A stretch of DNA of 8,780 nucleotides from Oscillospiraceae bacterium (GTDB lineage Bacteria; Bacillota; Clostridia; Oscillospirales; Oscillospiraceae): positions 1-8,780 of the forward strand of contig JAEEUX010000094.1 in assembly GCA_016290695.1 (NCBI GenBank), given 5' to 3'. Shown here in pieces: positions 1 through 7,074 of this stretch. The notes below the pieces were generated by a model. That model was given only the letters and a program-made list of their open reading frames with translations. It ran no database searches and was not told where the DNA came from. Numbering within the stretch: position 1 is the stretch's first letter; every line of letters begins with the position of its first letter. The translations under genes were made by a program, and so were the position numbers.

Positions 1-7
1 TGTTTTG

Positions 8-13
8 TATAAC
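8..13 (+). promoter_or_regulatory. Possible -10 box of the AbrB-ABC operon
   Basis: The hexamer TATAAC lies 27 bases before the first gene of the plus-strand operon. It sits inside a short inverted repeat, TTGT-ATA-ACAA at 5-15, which could be a binding site for the dimeric AbrB-type regulator encoded just downstream. The -35 element would fall outside the window, so the promoter cannot be confirmed here. Autoregulation is inference. Confidence 0.3.
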
Positions 14-40
14 AAATCATACTTTTTGGAGTGATCGAAC

Positions 41-262
41 TTGGAAACACCAAACGGAAAATACGCCTGGAGCGTCACCGTAGGCACGAAGGGCCAAATC
101 GTCATACCCAAAGAGGCACGCGAGGTCTTCGACATTCAGCCCGGCGACACGCTGCTCCTGCTCGGGGATGAAAAACGCGGCATCGCCATCCCGCCGAAAT
201 CCACGTTCACGACGATTTACAGCAATATTTTCGGCGCTGTCGGCGAAGCGGAGGAGGGATGA
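41..262 (+). CDS. AbrB/MazE/SpoVT-family DNA-binding regulator
   Basis: This is a 73-residue protein with a SpoVT-AbrB swapped-hairpin DNA-binding domain at about residues 11-50. The diagnostic pattern is present: GTKGQIVIPKEAREVFDI followed by QPGDTLLLLGD. Family members bind DNA as dimers and usually repress or tune the genes beside them. The start is TTG at 41, supported by GGAG at 28-31 with 9-nt spacing; the GTG at 31 is out of frame. The stop (TGA 260-262) overlaps an ATG of the ABC ATPase gene, so the two are almost certainly cotranscribed. Standalone AbrB proteins can be transition-state regulators or antitoxins, but no toxin gene follows, so a local transporter regulator is the best reading. 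The inducing signal cannot be read from the sequence. Confidence 0.9.
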   Translation: METPNGKYAWSVTVGTKGQIVIPKEAREVFDIQPGDTLLLLGDEKRGIAIPPKSTFTTIYSNIFGAVGEAEEG

Positions 263-264
263 GA

Positions 265-1005
265 ATGAAGGTTCTGGAAATACAGGGGCTCATGAAGCGT
301 TACCCGGCATTCCTGCTGGACGGCGTGAGTTTTTCGCTTGACGAGGGGCGCATTATGGGCCTCATCGGGCGCAACGGTGCCGGCAAGACGACGACGCTGA
401 AATCCATATTCAATCTCGTTCACCCTACGGCCGGCGAGATAAAAATCCTCGGCATGAGCATGCCTGAGCAGGAAAACGAGATTAAGCAGCAAATCGGCTA
501 CGCGGGCGGCGCGGTGGACTATTACCGCCGCAAAAAGCTGCGCGACATTGTGAGCGTGACGCGCATATTTTACCCGAACTGGGACGAAGCGGCTTACCGC
601 AAATACCTCAACGCATTTTCGCTCGACGAGGACAAGACGCCAATGCAGCTATCCGAGGGTATGCGCGTAAAATTCAGCCTCACCCTCGCGCTTTCCCACC
701 GCGCAAGGCTTCTTATCCTCGATGAGCCCACCAGCGGGCTTGACCCCGTTTCCCGCGCGGAGCTTCTCGAAACCTTCCGCTTTCTGCGCGACGGGGGCGT
801 GAGCATACTCTTCTCCACCCACATCACCACCGACCTTGAAAACTGCGCCGACGATATAAGCTATATCAAGAACGGTAAGCTTGTTTCCTCGATGCCGCTG
901 GCCGATTTCCTCAGCGAAAACGCGCAGGCGGGCAACGGCGATACGCTGGAGGACGTCATGGTTCATTATGAAAAGGAGTCGCTTTATGAAAAGCTTGCTG
1001 ATTAA
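265..1005 (+). CDS. ABC transporter ATP-binding protein (ABC-2 exporter type)
   Basis: This is the nucleotide-binding subunit of an ABC-2-type transporter, which hydrolyses ATP on the cytoplasmic face to power its membrane partner. Numbered from the start at 265 (246 aa), the Walker A GRNGAGKTT is at 35-43, the signature LSEGM at 129-133 (a variant of LSGGQ), Walker B LLILDEP at 149-155 with the D-loop SGLD right after, and the switch His at 186 in STH. All catalytic motifs are intact. The ATG at 259 is also in frame, but the ribosome site GGAGGG (253-258) abuts it and is 6 nt from the ATG at 265, which favours 265. The permease gene begins inside its 3' end (986), consistent with translational coupling. 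Substrate is unknown; close relatives act in peptide or antibiotic efflux and in envelope stress. Confidence 0.92.
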   Translation: MKVLEIQGLMKRYPAFLLDGVSFSLDEGRIMGLIGRNGAGKTTTLKSIFNLVHPTAGEIKILGMSMPEQENEIKQQIGYAGGAVDYYRRKKLRDIVSVTRIFYPNWDEAAYRKYLNAFSLDEDKTPMQLSEGMRVKFSLTLALSHRARLLILDEPTSGLDPVSRAELLETFRFLRDGGVSILFSTHITTDLENCADDISYIKNGKLVSSMPLADFLSENAQAGNGDTLEDVMVHYEKESLYEKLAD

Positions 1006-1639
1006 AGAATTCCGGCTCGCGGCATCGCCGCTGTCTTACGTTTTCCTCGCAGCCGCCTTCATGACGCTGCTGCCCGGTTATCCGATACTTATAGGGGCGT
1101 TTTTTATCTGCTTCGGCGTGTTCCATTCCTTCCAGAACGCGCGAGAGGCTAATGACACGCTGTATACGGTCCTCCTGCCGGTGGAAAAGCGCGGCTTCGT
1201 CAGGGCAAAATACGCCTTCACTTGCGTTATTCAGCTTGCGGGCTTCGTCCTCTGCGCGGCGCTCACGTTTCTTCGCATGACGGTGTTTTCACAGGCGGGG
1301 CCTTACGTCGGAAACGCGCTGATGAACCCCTCCCCGGTTTTCCTCGCCTTTGAACTCATTATTTTCGCCGCCTTCAACGTGGTTTTCGTTGGTGGCTTCT
1401 TCAAAACGGCGTACAAAATAGGGTTTCCGTTCCTGCGCTACGGCATAGCAACGCTCTTGATAATTGTAATCGCGGAGGCGCTGCACTTCTTCCCGGGCTT
1501 AAAATTCCTGAATACCACCACGGGTGAAAGGCTCGGCATCCAGTTCGTTGCCCTTGGCTGCGCCGCCGTAATTTATGCAGCGGCCACGGTGATATCCTGC
1601 AAGAATTCTCAGAAGAAATTTGAAATGATAGATTTATAA
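986..1639 (+). CDS. ABC-2 family transporter permease
   Basis: This 217-residue integral membrane protein is the partner of the preceding ATPase. Hydrophobic stretches suggest six helices at about 12-29, 31-48, 76-98, 117-139, 147-167 and 184-204. The segment at about 57-76, with LPVEKRGFVRAKY, matches the cytoplasmic loop typical of the ABC-2 permease group Pfam ABC2_membrane_5, in which a short LPv..r..v.aKY motif follows the second helix. The start at ATG 986 is set by AAAGGAG at 972-978 with 7-nt spacing. The reading frame stays open upstream to 881, but that part is an out-of-frame shadow of the ATPase gene. The 20-nt overlap with the ATPase gene indicates coupled translation. The transported substrate cannot be inferred. 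Confidence 0.88.
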   Translation: MKSLLIKEFRLAASPLSYVFLAAAFMTLLPGYPILIGAFFICFGVFHSFQNAREANDTLYTVLLPVEKRGFVRAKYAFTCVIQLAGFVLCAALTFLRMTVFSQAGPYVGNALMNPSPVFLAFELIIFAAFNVVFVGGFFKTAYKIGFPFLRYGIATLLIIVIAEALHFFPGLKFLNTTTGERLGIQFVALGCAAVIYAAATVISCKNSQKKFEMIDL

Positions 1640-1677
1640 GGAAACCGCAGAGCCTGCGCCGTGCGCTTGCGATGCGT

Positions 1678-1718
1678 CAAAAAGAGGGTGCAGCGAAATG
1701 AAACTCGCTACACCCTCT
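1678..1718 (-). terminator. Rho-independent terminator of the zinc-ribbon gene
   Basis: The arms AGAGGGTG-c-AGCGA (1683-1696) and TCGCT-a-CACCCTCT (1705-1718) pair with one internal mismatch around an 8-nt loop. On the minus strand the hairpin runs straight into CTTTTTGA, a canonical U-tract, so it ends transcription of the minus-strand gene at 1782-2174. On the plus strand no T-run follows, but the same stem lies 43 nt after the permease stop and may weakly stop the ABC operon too. Confidence 0.85.
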
Positions 1719-1781
1719 GATACATAATATCGGTCTTTTGTTCTGCCCTAAGCATTGACACAGGGAACAACATAAATTTAA

Positions 1782-2174
1782 TCAGGTTTTCTTCATGAAT
1801 CTCTCTCCGCAGCGGGGGCAGGTGACGTAAACTCTGCCTTTGCCGCGCGGAACGCGGAGGTTATTCTTGCAGCTCGGGCATTTGAAGAAGCGGTAATCCT
1901 TACTCTGCGCGAGCTTATCCTTCTGGCGGAAAAAGCTGTTGCGGACTCTGTAGCAAAGGCCGAGAAGCTTTTGGTTCTCGGAATATCTGCGGTTATAGTC
2001 CCTTGAAAGCATGCGGAAGAAGGCGAGCGCCAAAAGCGCCAAGGCGATAACGGAGAGAACAAGCAGATGGGTAAAATTCGCCACGGCGTTAATGATAAGC
2101 GCGGCTACCAGCATGACGAGCGATAGCGAATCGGGGCCGTAACGCCCCTGCATAAACCGTCTGAACCAGTTCAC
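1782..2174 (-). CDS. Membrane protein with C-terminal zinc ribbon
   Basis: This is a 130-residue protein with two adjacent predicted membrane helices (about 17-34 and 37-54), a basic linker, and a C-terminal zinc ribbon built from CPSC (99-102) and CPRC (119-122), 16 residues apart. The N-terminus WFRRFMQGRYGPDSLS and the stretch LRVPRGKG before the second knuckle resemble a small conserved clostridial family that I know only as uncharacterised zinc-ribbon proteins. The start is GTG at 2172-2174, supported by AAGGAAG (2182-2188) with 7-nt spacing. The gene has its own promoter (2282-2310) and its own terminator. The ribbon would face the cytoplasm if the termini are inside, which the positive residues flanking the helices suggest. 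The molecular function is unknown. Confidence 0.85.
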   Translation of the reverse strand: MNWFRRFMQGRYGPDSLSLVMLVAALIINAVANFTHLLVLSVIALALLALAFFRMLSRDYNRRYSENQKLLGLCYRVRNSFFRQKDKLAQSKDYRFFKCPSCKNNLRVPRGKGRVYVTCPRCGERFMKKT

Positions 2175-2232
2175 GGTAACACTTCCTTAGAAAACGAAAT
2201 GCACGAAAAAAGCCGCACGGCGCAATGAAAAA

Positions 2233-2308
2233 GCACAGGGTGCCGCTTATACAGCATAATAACTACTATGTGTATGTGGTTATTATACCCTCTAAGTGCG
2301 CCCTGTGC
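2233..2308 (-). terminator. 76-nt palindrome acting as terminator of the DUF4349 gene
   Basis: Outer arms at 2233-2243 and 2298-2308 pair over 11 positions with one G-T. CTTA (2246-2249) can pair with TAAG (2292-2295), and inner arms at 2255-2265 and 2276-2286 pair over 11 positions with one G-T wobble. On the minus strand the outer stem ends in CCTGTGCTTTTTC, a terminator-like U-tract, placing it 65 nt after the lipoprotein stop. The left arm on the minus strand also carries the promoter of the next gene. A transcript starting there would lack the 5' arm and could not form this terminator. Confidence 0.75.
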
Positions 2309-2310
2309 AA
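2282..2310 (-). promoter_or_regulatory. Promoter of the zinc-ribbon gene
   Basis: On the minus strand, -35 TTGCAC (2305-2310) and -10 TATAAT (2282-2287) are separated by exactly 17 nt, close to a consensus sigma-A promoter. The start point would be near 2275, giving a leader of about 100 nt before the GTG at 2174. The promoter lies inside the upstream arm of the large palindrome. Confidence 0.7.
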
Positions 2311-2372
2311 GCTTTCAAATTTTAAATAACTGTAAACACTTATTTGCCCGGATGTGCCGTTAAAGCACAGCG

Positions 2373-3470
2373 TCAGCGTTTTTCGTCCTCGGGCTTAGTT
2401 TCGGAGCCGCCCTCGGGCTTTGCCGCGTCCTTTTCCTCAAGGGCCTTGCGCGCGGCGTAGGCTGCGGCGATCTTCGCGCGCTTTTTCCTGCTCGCGAGCT
2501 TTACGATAACGATTATCACGACGACTATAACAGCCGGGATGATAAGAATGGGTATCGCCGCGACGATGAATATCGCGATGTCCTGAAGCGCATCAACGAG
2601 CCACTCACAGGAATCCTCAACGGCGGTAACAAGTCTTTCCCAGAAGGTTATGGGCGGCGTTTCAGGAACCGGCGTGAGCTCCTGAACCTCGCTTATGGAG
2701 AGGTTTATCGTCGAATAATCGACTTCATCCTGCCACTCGCGCAGGGTCCCCGTGAGAGAGTCTATATAATACTCGACCTCGGAAAGTCTTTGCTCGACGG
2801 TTATCATTTCGTCAACCGTTTCAGCCGCTTCCATCATCTCAAGGAGGCGGTCATGCTCCGCCTTGCTTGCGGCGAGGCGGGTCTCCGTGTCGGTATATTT
2901 TGCGCTTATGTCGCTGCTGTTGCTGGAATAGGAGACAAGGTTGCCGAGAGTTTCAAGGTCGGCGGACATGGCGGTATACTGCTCCTTGGGGACGCGGATG
3001 GAGAAATATGCCTTGCGATATGGGAATCTTTCGTAATACTCGGTAACGTAATCGGCACCCGAAATGGATGAACTCTGGATATACGCGCCGAACTTATCGA
3101 GCATATCGTATACGGCCTGAACGGTGTCCTCGAATTGGAGGGTTTCCACCGAGGCGTCCGCCGTATAGATTATCTTTTTGTTCGGGTTCGGATCCGTCCT
3201 CGCGGCGGTGCCGACCATGCCGGAGTAATTTGAGGCGGAAGCCGAGGACGGCTCGTTATAGGAATAGTCGCCTTCGTAATAATCCTCGTCATAGTAATCG
3301 TCATAGGAATCGACATAGGAGCCGTAACCGGCTTTTTCTGAGGGATAGTAGCCGTTAGAATCCGCCTTTGAGGAGGCTGTGAAGTTAGTGATGCCTCCGT
3401 CTCCGCAGGCGGAAAGGGCTATGATAAGGAAAACTGCAAGAAGTGAAGCTGCAAGAAGTCTCTTTTTCAT
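2373..3470 (-). CDS. DUF4349 domain-containing lipoprotein
   Basis: This 365-residue envelope protein has an N-terminal lipoprotein signal with lipobox LSAC, so Cys22 would be lipidated after signal peptidase II cleavage. A low-complexity Tyr/Asp/Glu/Ser-rich spacer (about 40-85) follows. The DUF4349 region (about 98-325) starts with KKIIYTADASVET and includes a helical, charge-rich stretch (about 196-245, probable coiled coil). One strong membrane helix (about 295-325) precedes a Lys/Ala-rich cytoplasmic tail rich in Glu/Lys. The protein would be anchored by both the lipid and the helix, with the main domain outside. AAGGAG (3480-3485), 9 nt from ATG 3470, fixes the start. Length and layout are typical of the family, whose function is unknown. 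It appears to be monocistronic, ending in the 2233-2308 terminator. Confidence 0.92.
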   Translation of the reverse strand: MKKRLLAASLLAVFLIIALSACGDGGITNFTASSKADSNGYYPSEKAGYGSYVDSYDDYYDEDYYEGDYSYNEPSSASASNYSGMVGTAARTDPNPNKKIIYTADASVETLQFEDTVQAVYDMLDKFGAYIQSSSISGADYVTEYYERFPYRKAYFSIRVPKEQYTAMSADLETLGNLVSYSSNSSDISAKYTDTETRLAASKAEHDRLLEMMEAAETVDEMITVEQRLSEVEYYIDSLTGTLREWQDEVDYSTINLSISEVQELTPVPETPPITFWERLVTAVEDSCEWLVDALQDIAIFIVAAIPILIIPAVIVVVIIVIVKLASRKKRAKIAAAYAARKALEEKDAAKPEGGSETKPEDEKR

Positions 3471-3604
3471 AATTTGTATCTCCTTGTTTGCTTTTTATGG
3501 CGGCGCCATGAATTATGGGGCGTTGCCTTGATACAGCGGCTTTTATTGTGCCGTTTACCAATATGACGCTCTTGTATTCAATATGTTCCCAAAAAATTGC
3601 AAAA

Positions 3605-5041
3605 TCAGTACGCGACGCCCCAGATGACCATTTCCTTGGCCTTTTTGCCGCATATGGCGCAATGGTCGTCAAGCTGTTCCTGATTGTAGGGGCGGCAGCG
3701 GGAGCTCATGCCCGCCTCGTCCTTCATCTTCATTTCGCAGTCAAGGTCGCCGCACCACATGGTCTTTACAAAGCCGCCCTTTTCCTGCTGGATGGCCTTT
3801 GCCTCCTCAAGAGAATGGGCGACGTGGGTGTTCTCCTGAAGGTTTTTGAGCGCCTTGGCGAACATACCGTCGTGAATATCGTCGAGCAGGCGCAGCGCCG
3901 TGTCGGCGAGGGAATCGAAGGAAACGGCGAGCTTTTCGCCGCTGTCGCGGCGGACGAGGACGCACTGGGAGTTCTCGATGTCCTTGGGGCCGACCTCAAG
4001 GCGGATGGGCACGCCCTTCATCTCATACTCGGCGAATTTCCAGCCGGGGCTGTTGTCGCTCTCGTCGGTCTTTACGCGTATGCCGGCGTTTTTGAGAAGC
4101 TCCGCGAGCTCGCGCGCCTTCTCCGTAACGCCCGGCTTGTGCGCCGCGATGGGGATGACGACGAGCTGTATGGGCGCGACGCGCGGCGGCAGAACGAGGC
4201 CGCTGTTGTCGCCGTGGGTCATGATTATGCCGCCGATGATGCGGGTGGACATGCCCCATGAGGTCTGGTGAGGGTAGGAGAGCTTATTTTCCTTGTTGGA
4301 AAAGCTTATGTCAAAGGCCTTGGCGAAGCCGTCGCCAAAATAGTGGGAGGTACCGCTCTGGAGGGCCTTATGGTCGTGCATCATGCACTCGACGGTGTAG
4401 GTGTCCACCGCGCCGGCGAACTTCTCCTTGTCGGTCTTGCGGCCGCGGATAACGGGCATGGCGAGGAAGTTTTCGCAGCAGTCGGCGTAGACCTCGAGCA
4501 TCTGCTTCGTCTCGGCCTCGGCCTCCTCCGCCGTGGCGTGGAGGGTGTGACCCTCCTGCCAGAGAAATTCACGCCCGCGCAGGAAGGGGCGGGTGGTCTT
4601 TTCCCAGCGCATGACGCTGCACCACTGGTTATAGAGCTTGGGCAGGTCGCGCCAGGAGTGGACGACGTGGCTCCAATGGTCGCAGAACAGAGTCTCGGAG
4701 GTGGGGCGCACGCAAAGGCGCTCGGTAAGCTCCTCGCTGCCGCCTACAGTTACCCACGCGCATTCGGGCGCAAAGCCCTCGACGTGGTCCTTCTCCTTCT
4801 GGAGCAGACTTTCGGGGATGAGCATGGGCATGGAGACGTTCTCGTGGCCCAGTTCCTTGAATTTTTTGTCCAGAAAGGCCTGAATGTTCTCCCAGAGCGC
4901 GAAGCCGTAGGGACGCAGAATGTAAAGCCCCTTAACGCCGGAATAATCGACGAGCTCCGCCTTCGTCACGATGTCCGTGAACCACTGGGCAAAGTCAACG
5001 TCCATATCTGTGATTTGTTCAACCTTTTTGTCTTTAGCCAA
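3605..5041 (-). CDS. proS: Proline--tRNA ligase, archaeal/eukaryal type
   Basis: This cytoplasmic class II synthetase charges tRNA-Pro with proline. Numbered from the TTG start at 5041 (478 aa), it shows the VRPTSET proline/ATP loop at 112-118, class II motif 2 from RWEKTTRPF to LWQEGH at 145-165, and motif 3 with GMSTRIIGGIIM beginning at 263. An anticodon-binding domain (about 290-395) is followed by a C-terminal zinc-binding domain with Cys 430, 435, 449, 461 and 464. The protein ends in Tyr, as expected for this short type, which lacks the editing insertion of the usual bacterial enzyme. The ATG at 5059 is in frame but AAGG touches it. AAGGAG inside that extension (5051-5056) is 9 nt from the TTG at 5041, and the resulting N-terminus MAKDKKVE fits the family. 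No T-box leader precedes it. Confidence 0.93.
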   Translation of the reverse strand: MAKDKKVEQITDMDVDFAQWFTDIVTKAELVDYSGVKGLYILRPYGFALWENIQAFLDKKFKELGHENVSMPMLIPESLLQKEKDHVEGFAPECAWVTVGGSEELTERLCVRPTSETLFCDHWSHVVHSWRDLPKLYNQWCSVMRWEKTTRPFLRGREFLWQEGHTLHATAEEAEAETKQMLEVYADCCENFLAMPVIRGRKTDKEKFAGAVDTYTVECMMHDHKALQSGTSHYFGDGFAKAFDISFSNKENKLSYPHQTSWGMSTRIIGGIIMTHGDNSGLVLPPRVAPIQLVVIPIAAHKPGVTEKARELAELLKNAGIRVKTDESDNSPGWKFAEYEMKGVPIRLEVGPKDIENSQCVLVRRDSGEKLAVSFDSLADTALRLLDDIHDGMFAKALKNLQENTHVAHSLEEAKAIQQEKGGFVKTMWCGDLDCEMKMKDEAGMSSRCRPYNQEQLDDHCAICGKKAKEMVIWGVAY

Positions 5042-5101
5042 ATTGTATCTCTCCTTCATCCTTGCCCGCTCTGCGAGCGCACAAAGAGGTATTGTTTAAA
5101 A

Positions 5102-5107
5102 TATAAT
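5102..5107 (+). promoter_or_regulatory. Possible -10 box of the small plus-strand gene
   Basis: A perfect TATAAT lies 51 nt before the ATG at 5159, in the 117-nt divergent gap between proS and this gene. No convincing -35 hexamer is found 16-18 nt upstream, so the call rests on the -10 alone. Confidence 0.35.
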
Positions 5108-5125
5108 GAAATGAAGCCCCGGCAT

Positions 5126-5143
5126 AGCGGGTCTCGTTTGAAG
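5126..5143 (+). repeat. 18-nt direct repeat, copy 1
   Basis: The sequence AGCGGGTCTCGTTTGAAG occurs here, just before the ribosome site of the small gene, and again at 5533-5550 just after that gene. Both copies are preceded by a similar GCCC-rich stretch. The two copies are in the same orientation, 407 nt apart, and bracket one gene. Confidence 0.8.
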
Positions 5144-5158
5144 ATATCGGAGGTAATT

Positions 5159-5473
5159 ATGAGCGGATATGCAAAATTCTACTTCAGACCCGCAGAGGGA
5201 GAGCAGATAAAAACCGCCGTTCACATAGAAGCGGACTGCCGCAGCGCGCTCTGCGGCATCGTCCTCGACGCGGCGGAAAAGCCGGTGAGCGACGCGCTCG
5301 TTCTCCTGCTGCGGGCGGGCGAAAACGGAAGCGACGATTCCATCCTCGCCTATTGCTTCACGGCGGAGGACGGGAGCTTCGTCTTCGGCCCATTGCAGGG
5401 CAACTCTCTCTATCTCGTGCGGATATTCAAAAGCAGCGTCCGCCTGCGCGAGCTGGAAATAAAGCTTGAGTGA
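5159..5473 (+). CDS. Carboxypeptidase regulatory-like (prealbumin-fold) small protein
   Basis: This is a 104-residue protein with no signal peptide or membrane helix, so probably cytoplasmic. Residues 31-88 follow the pattern of carboxypeptidase regulatory-like domains: CGIVLDAAEKPVSDALVLLL, then TAEDGSFVFGPLQ and YLVRI. In that fold a G.V.D....P...A.V.L strand pair is followed by T..DG.F.F..L and a final Y.V strand. The family provides small seven-strand beta sandwiches that serve as binding or structural modules; here the domain stands alone with a short N-terminal extension. The start at ATG 5159 is supported by CGGAGG (5148-5153) with 5-nt spacing; the open frame upstream is antisense to proS. 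It is the only plus-strand gene in the right half. Its specific role is unknown. Confidence 0.82.
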   Translation: MSGYAKFYFRPAEGEQIKTAVHIEADCRSALCGIVLDAAEKPVSDALVLLLRAGENGSDDSILAYCFTAEDGSFVFGPLQGNSLYLVRIFKSSVRLRELEIKLE

Positions 5474-5511
5474 CGGGGAAAAGCGGCGATTACGTCCCGA
5501 CCCTTTCTCGC

Positions 5512-5550
5512 CTTCAAACGAGAGCCCAGCGAAGCGGGTCTCGTTTGAAG
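5512..5550. repeat. Hairpin in the convergent gap, containing repeat copy 2
   Basis: CTTCAAACGAGA (5512-5523) and TCTCGTTTGAAG (5539-5550) form a perfect 12-bp inverted repeat, with CCC/GGG able to extend the stem inside after a single-base bulge. The right arm is part of the second copy of the 18-nt direct repeat (5533-5550). It sits between the convergent stops of the small gene (5473) and the maturase (5557), a place for a two-way terminator, yet no T-run follows on either strand. Confidence 0.75.
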
Positions 5551-5556
5551 CAGAGA

Positions 5557-6921
5557 TTACATCTCCGCCTCCGCCGCCTTCATCATGATGGCGCACTCCA
5601 TGCGTTTCCTGAAAAGGCGGCAGCCGTATTCGTATACGCCGGTAATATCGCCCTCGGCGTGGTAAGCGTTCGCCGCGCAGCCGCCGGAGCAGTAGAGCTT
5701 AGCCCAGCAATCGGCGCACTGGGGGCGGGCGTATACGTTGCAGCGCTTGAATTTATCGCGCAGGGCGGTGTTCGTTACGCCGTCCCAGATGTTGCCCATG
5801 AGGTACTTTTCGTCGCCGACGAACTGGTGGCAGGGGTAAAGCTCACCCTGCGGGGTGACGGCAAGGTACTCGGTGCCCGAGCCGCAGCCGGATATGCGCT
5901 TATAGATGCAGGGGCCGTGCCGGAGGTCTATCATATAATGGTAGAAGGTGATGGGATGGCCCTCCTTTTCGCGGCGCAGCATGTCCTTGGCAAGAATTTC
6001 GTACTGCTCGAAAAGCTTGGGAAGATCCTCCTCCGTGAGGGCGTAGGGGTCATCCGGCGAGCAGACGACGGGTTCCATGCTGAGCTGGTCAAAGCCGAGC
6101 TCCGCCATGTGGAAAATATCCTCGGTGAAGTCCGTATTATTGTGCGTGAAGGTGCCGCGGACGTAATAGCCCTCGCCGCCGCGGCTGGCGACGAGCTTTT
6201 GAAACTTAGGCACGATTTTATCGTAGCTGCCCTCGCCGGCGATGTTTTTGCGGAGGCGGTCATGCACCTCGCGCCGCCCGTCGAGGCTGAGCACGACGTT
6301 GTGCATTTCCCTGTTGCAGAAGTCAATAACATCGTCGTCGATAAGTATGCCGTTAGTCGTGAGCGTGAAGCGGAAATGCTTGTTCGTCTCCGCCTCGCGG
6401 CTTCTGCCGTAGGCCACGAGCTGCTTTACGGTTTCCCAGTTCATGAGCGGCTCGCCGCCGAAAAAGTCTACCTCAAGGTTGCGGCGCGTGCCGGAATGCT
6501 CGATGAGGAAATCGAGAGCGCGTTTGCCGACCTCGAAGCTCATGAGCGCGCGTTCGCCGTGGTATTTGCCCTGGCTTGCGAAGCAGTATTCGCAGTTGAG
6601 GTTGCAGGAATGGGCGACGTGGAGGCACAGCGCCTTGATGTCGCTGTTCTTCTCCTTGAGGACGGCGGCCTTATCGCCGTATTCGTCCTCGGTGAAAAGC
6701 AGGCCCTCGTTTTCGAGGGCGCGGACGTCCTCGTAGCAGGCCTCGGCCTCCTCGCGCGTAAGCTCCGGGTGCTTTGCCATGACGGAGGCGATAAGCGAAG
6801 CGCGGTCAAGCTCCTTGTAGGAGGCGATAAGATCGTAGGCGACCTCGTCCACCGAGTGGACGGAGCCGCTGTATACGTCGATGACGATGTTGTAGCCGTT
6901 AAGCTTATACTGGTGTATCAT
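5557..6921 (-). CDS. Radical SAM SCIFF maturase (thioether-forming, SPASM)
   Basis: This 454-residue enzyme is of the SCIFF-maturase family (CteB of Clostridium thermocellum is the studied member). It uses S-adenosylmethionine and iron-sulfur clusters to join Cys sulfur to a carbon of another residue in the SCIFF peptide. An N-terminal PqqD-like peptide-recognition region (about 1-90) precedes the radical SAM core, with CNLNCEYC giving the CX3CX2C cluster ligands at 106, 110 and 113 and FFGGEPL at 153-159. The SPASM domain has C346-X12-G-X4-C364, then C402, C405, C411, C415 and C434 for the auxiliary clusters. C338 and C394 are further candidates. All key cysteines are present. The start ATG 6921 has only a weak G-rich ribosome site. 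The substrate gene lies 290 nt upstream on the same strand, which confirms the assignment. Confidence 0.95.
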   Translation of the reverse strand: MIHQYKLNGYNIVIDVYSGSVHSVDEVAYDLIASYKELDRASLIASVMAKHPELTREEAEACYEDVRALENEGLLFTEDEYGDKAAVLKEKNSDIKALCLHVAHSCNLNCEYCFASQGKYHGERALMSFEVGKRALDFLIEHSGTRRNLEVDFFGGEPLMNWETVKQLVAYGRSREAETNKHFRFTLTTNGILIDDDVIDFCNREMHNVVLSLDGRREVHDRLRKNIAGEGSYDKIVPKFQKLVASRGGEGYYVRGTFTHNNTDFTEDIFHMAELGFDQLSMEPVVCSPDDPYALTEEDLPKLFEQYEILAKDMLRREKEGHPITFYHYMIDLRHGPCIYKRISGCGSGTEYLAVTPQGELYPCHQFVGDEKYLMGNIWDGVTNTALRDKFKRCNVYARPQCADCWAKLYCSGGCAANAYHAEGDITGVYEYGCRLFRKRMECAIMMKAAEAEM

Positions 6922-6951
6922 AGTTCCCCCAAAAGCTTTGAGATTGAAGCA

Positions 6952-7074
6952 GTAGGAAACGCCGGGAGCGGTGTTTCGCGTGCAGGCGGTAGGTTTTTTG
7001 CGGCAATCGAATATGGTTGTGTTGTACCACCGCGCCGATGGCGCGGGCGGAACACTGAGGACAGCGTTCCCTAC
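6952..7074. repeat. Hairpin-rich element with imperfect terminal inverted repeats
   Basis: The ends GTAGGAAACGC (6952-6962) and GCGTTCCCTAC (7064-7074) are inverted repeats matching at 10 of 11 positions, and AAGCAG (6947-6952) mirrors CTGCTT (7079-7084) outside them. Inside are two tight hairpins: CCGCGCC-GAT-GGCGCGG (7030-7046) and a GGAAC/GTTCC stem (7049-7070). No protein is recognisable. The 123-bp size and structure resemble a small non-autonomous element or a clade-specific intergenic repeat. No clear target-site duplication is visible. It lies in the leader of the maturase gene. Confidence 0.5.

Noticed and set aside
3471..3604. Promoter for the lipoprotein gene
   Set aside because: TTGCAA at 3597-3602 has no acceptable -10 partner at 16-18 nt; only a palindrome ATGGCGGCGCCAT (3497-3509) is notable, and it has no T-run.
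3515..5158. Plus-strand open frames opposite proS
   Set aside because: They are antisense shadows of the synthetase. Only the part from 5159 on, after proS ends, is a real gene with its own ribosome site.
5060..5158. T-box riboswitch upstream of proS
   Set aside because: The gap is only about 100 nt, with no T-box consensus and only a 5-bp hairpin (5067-5079).
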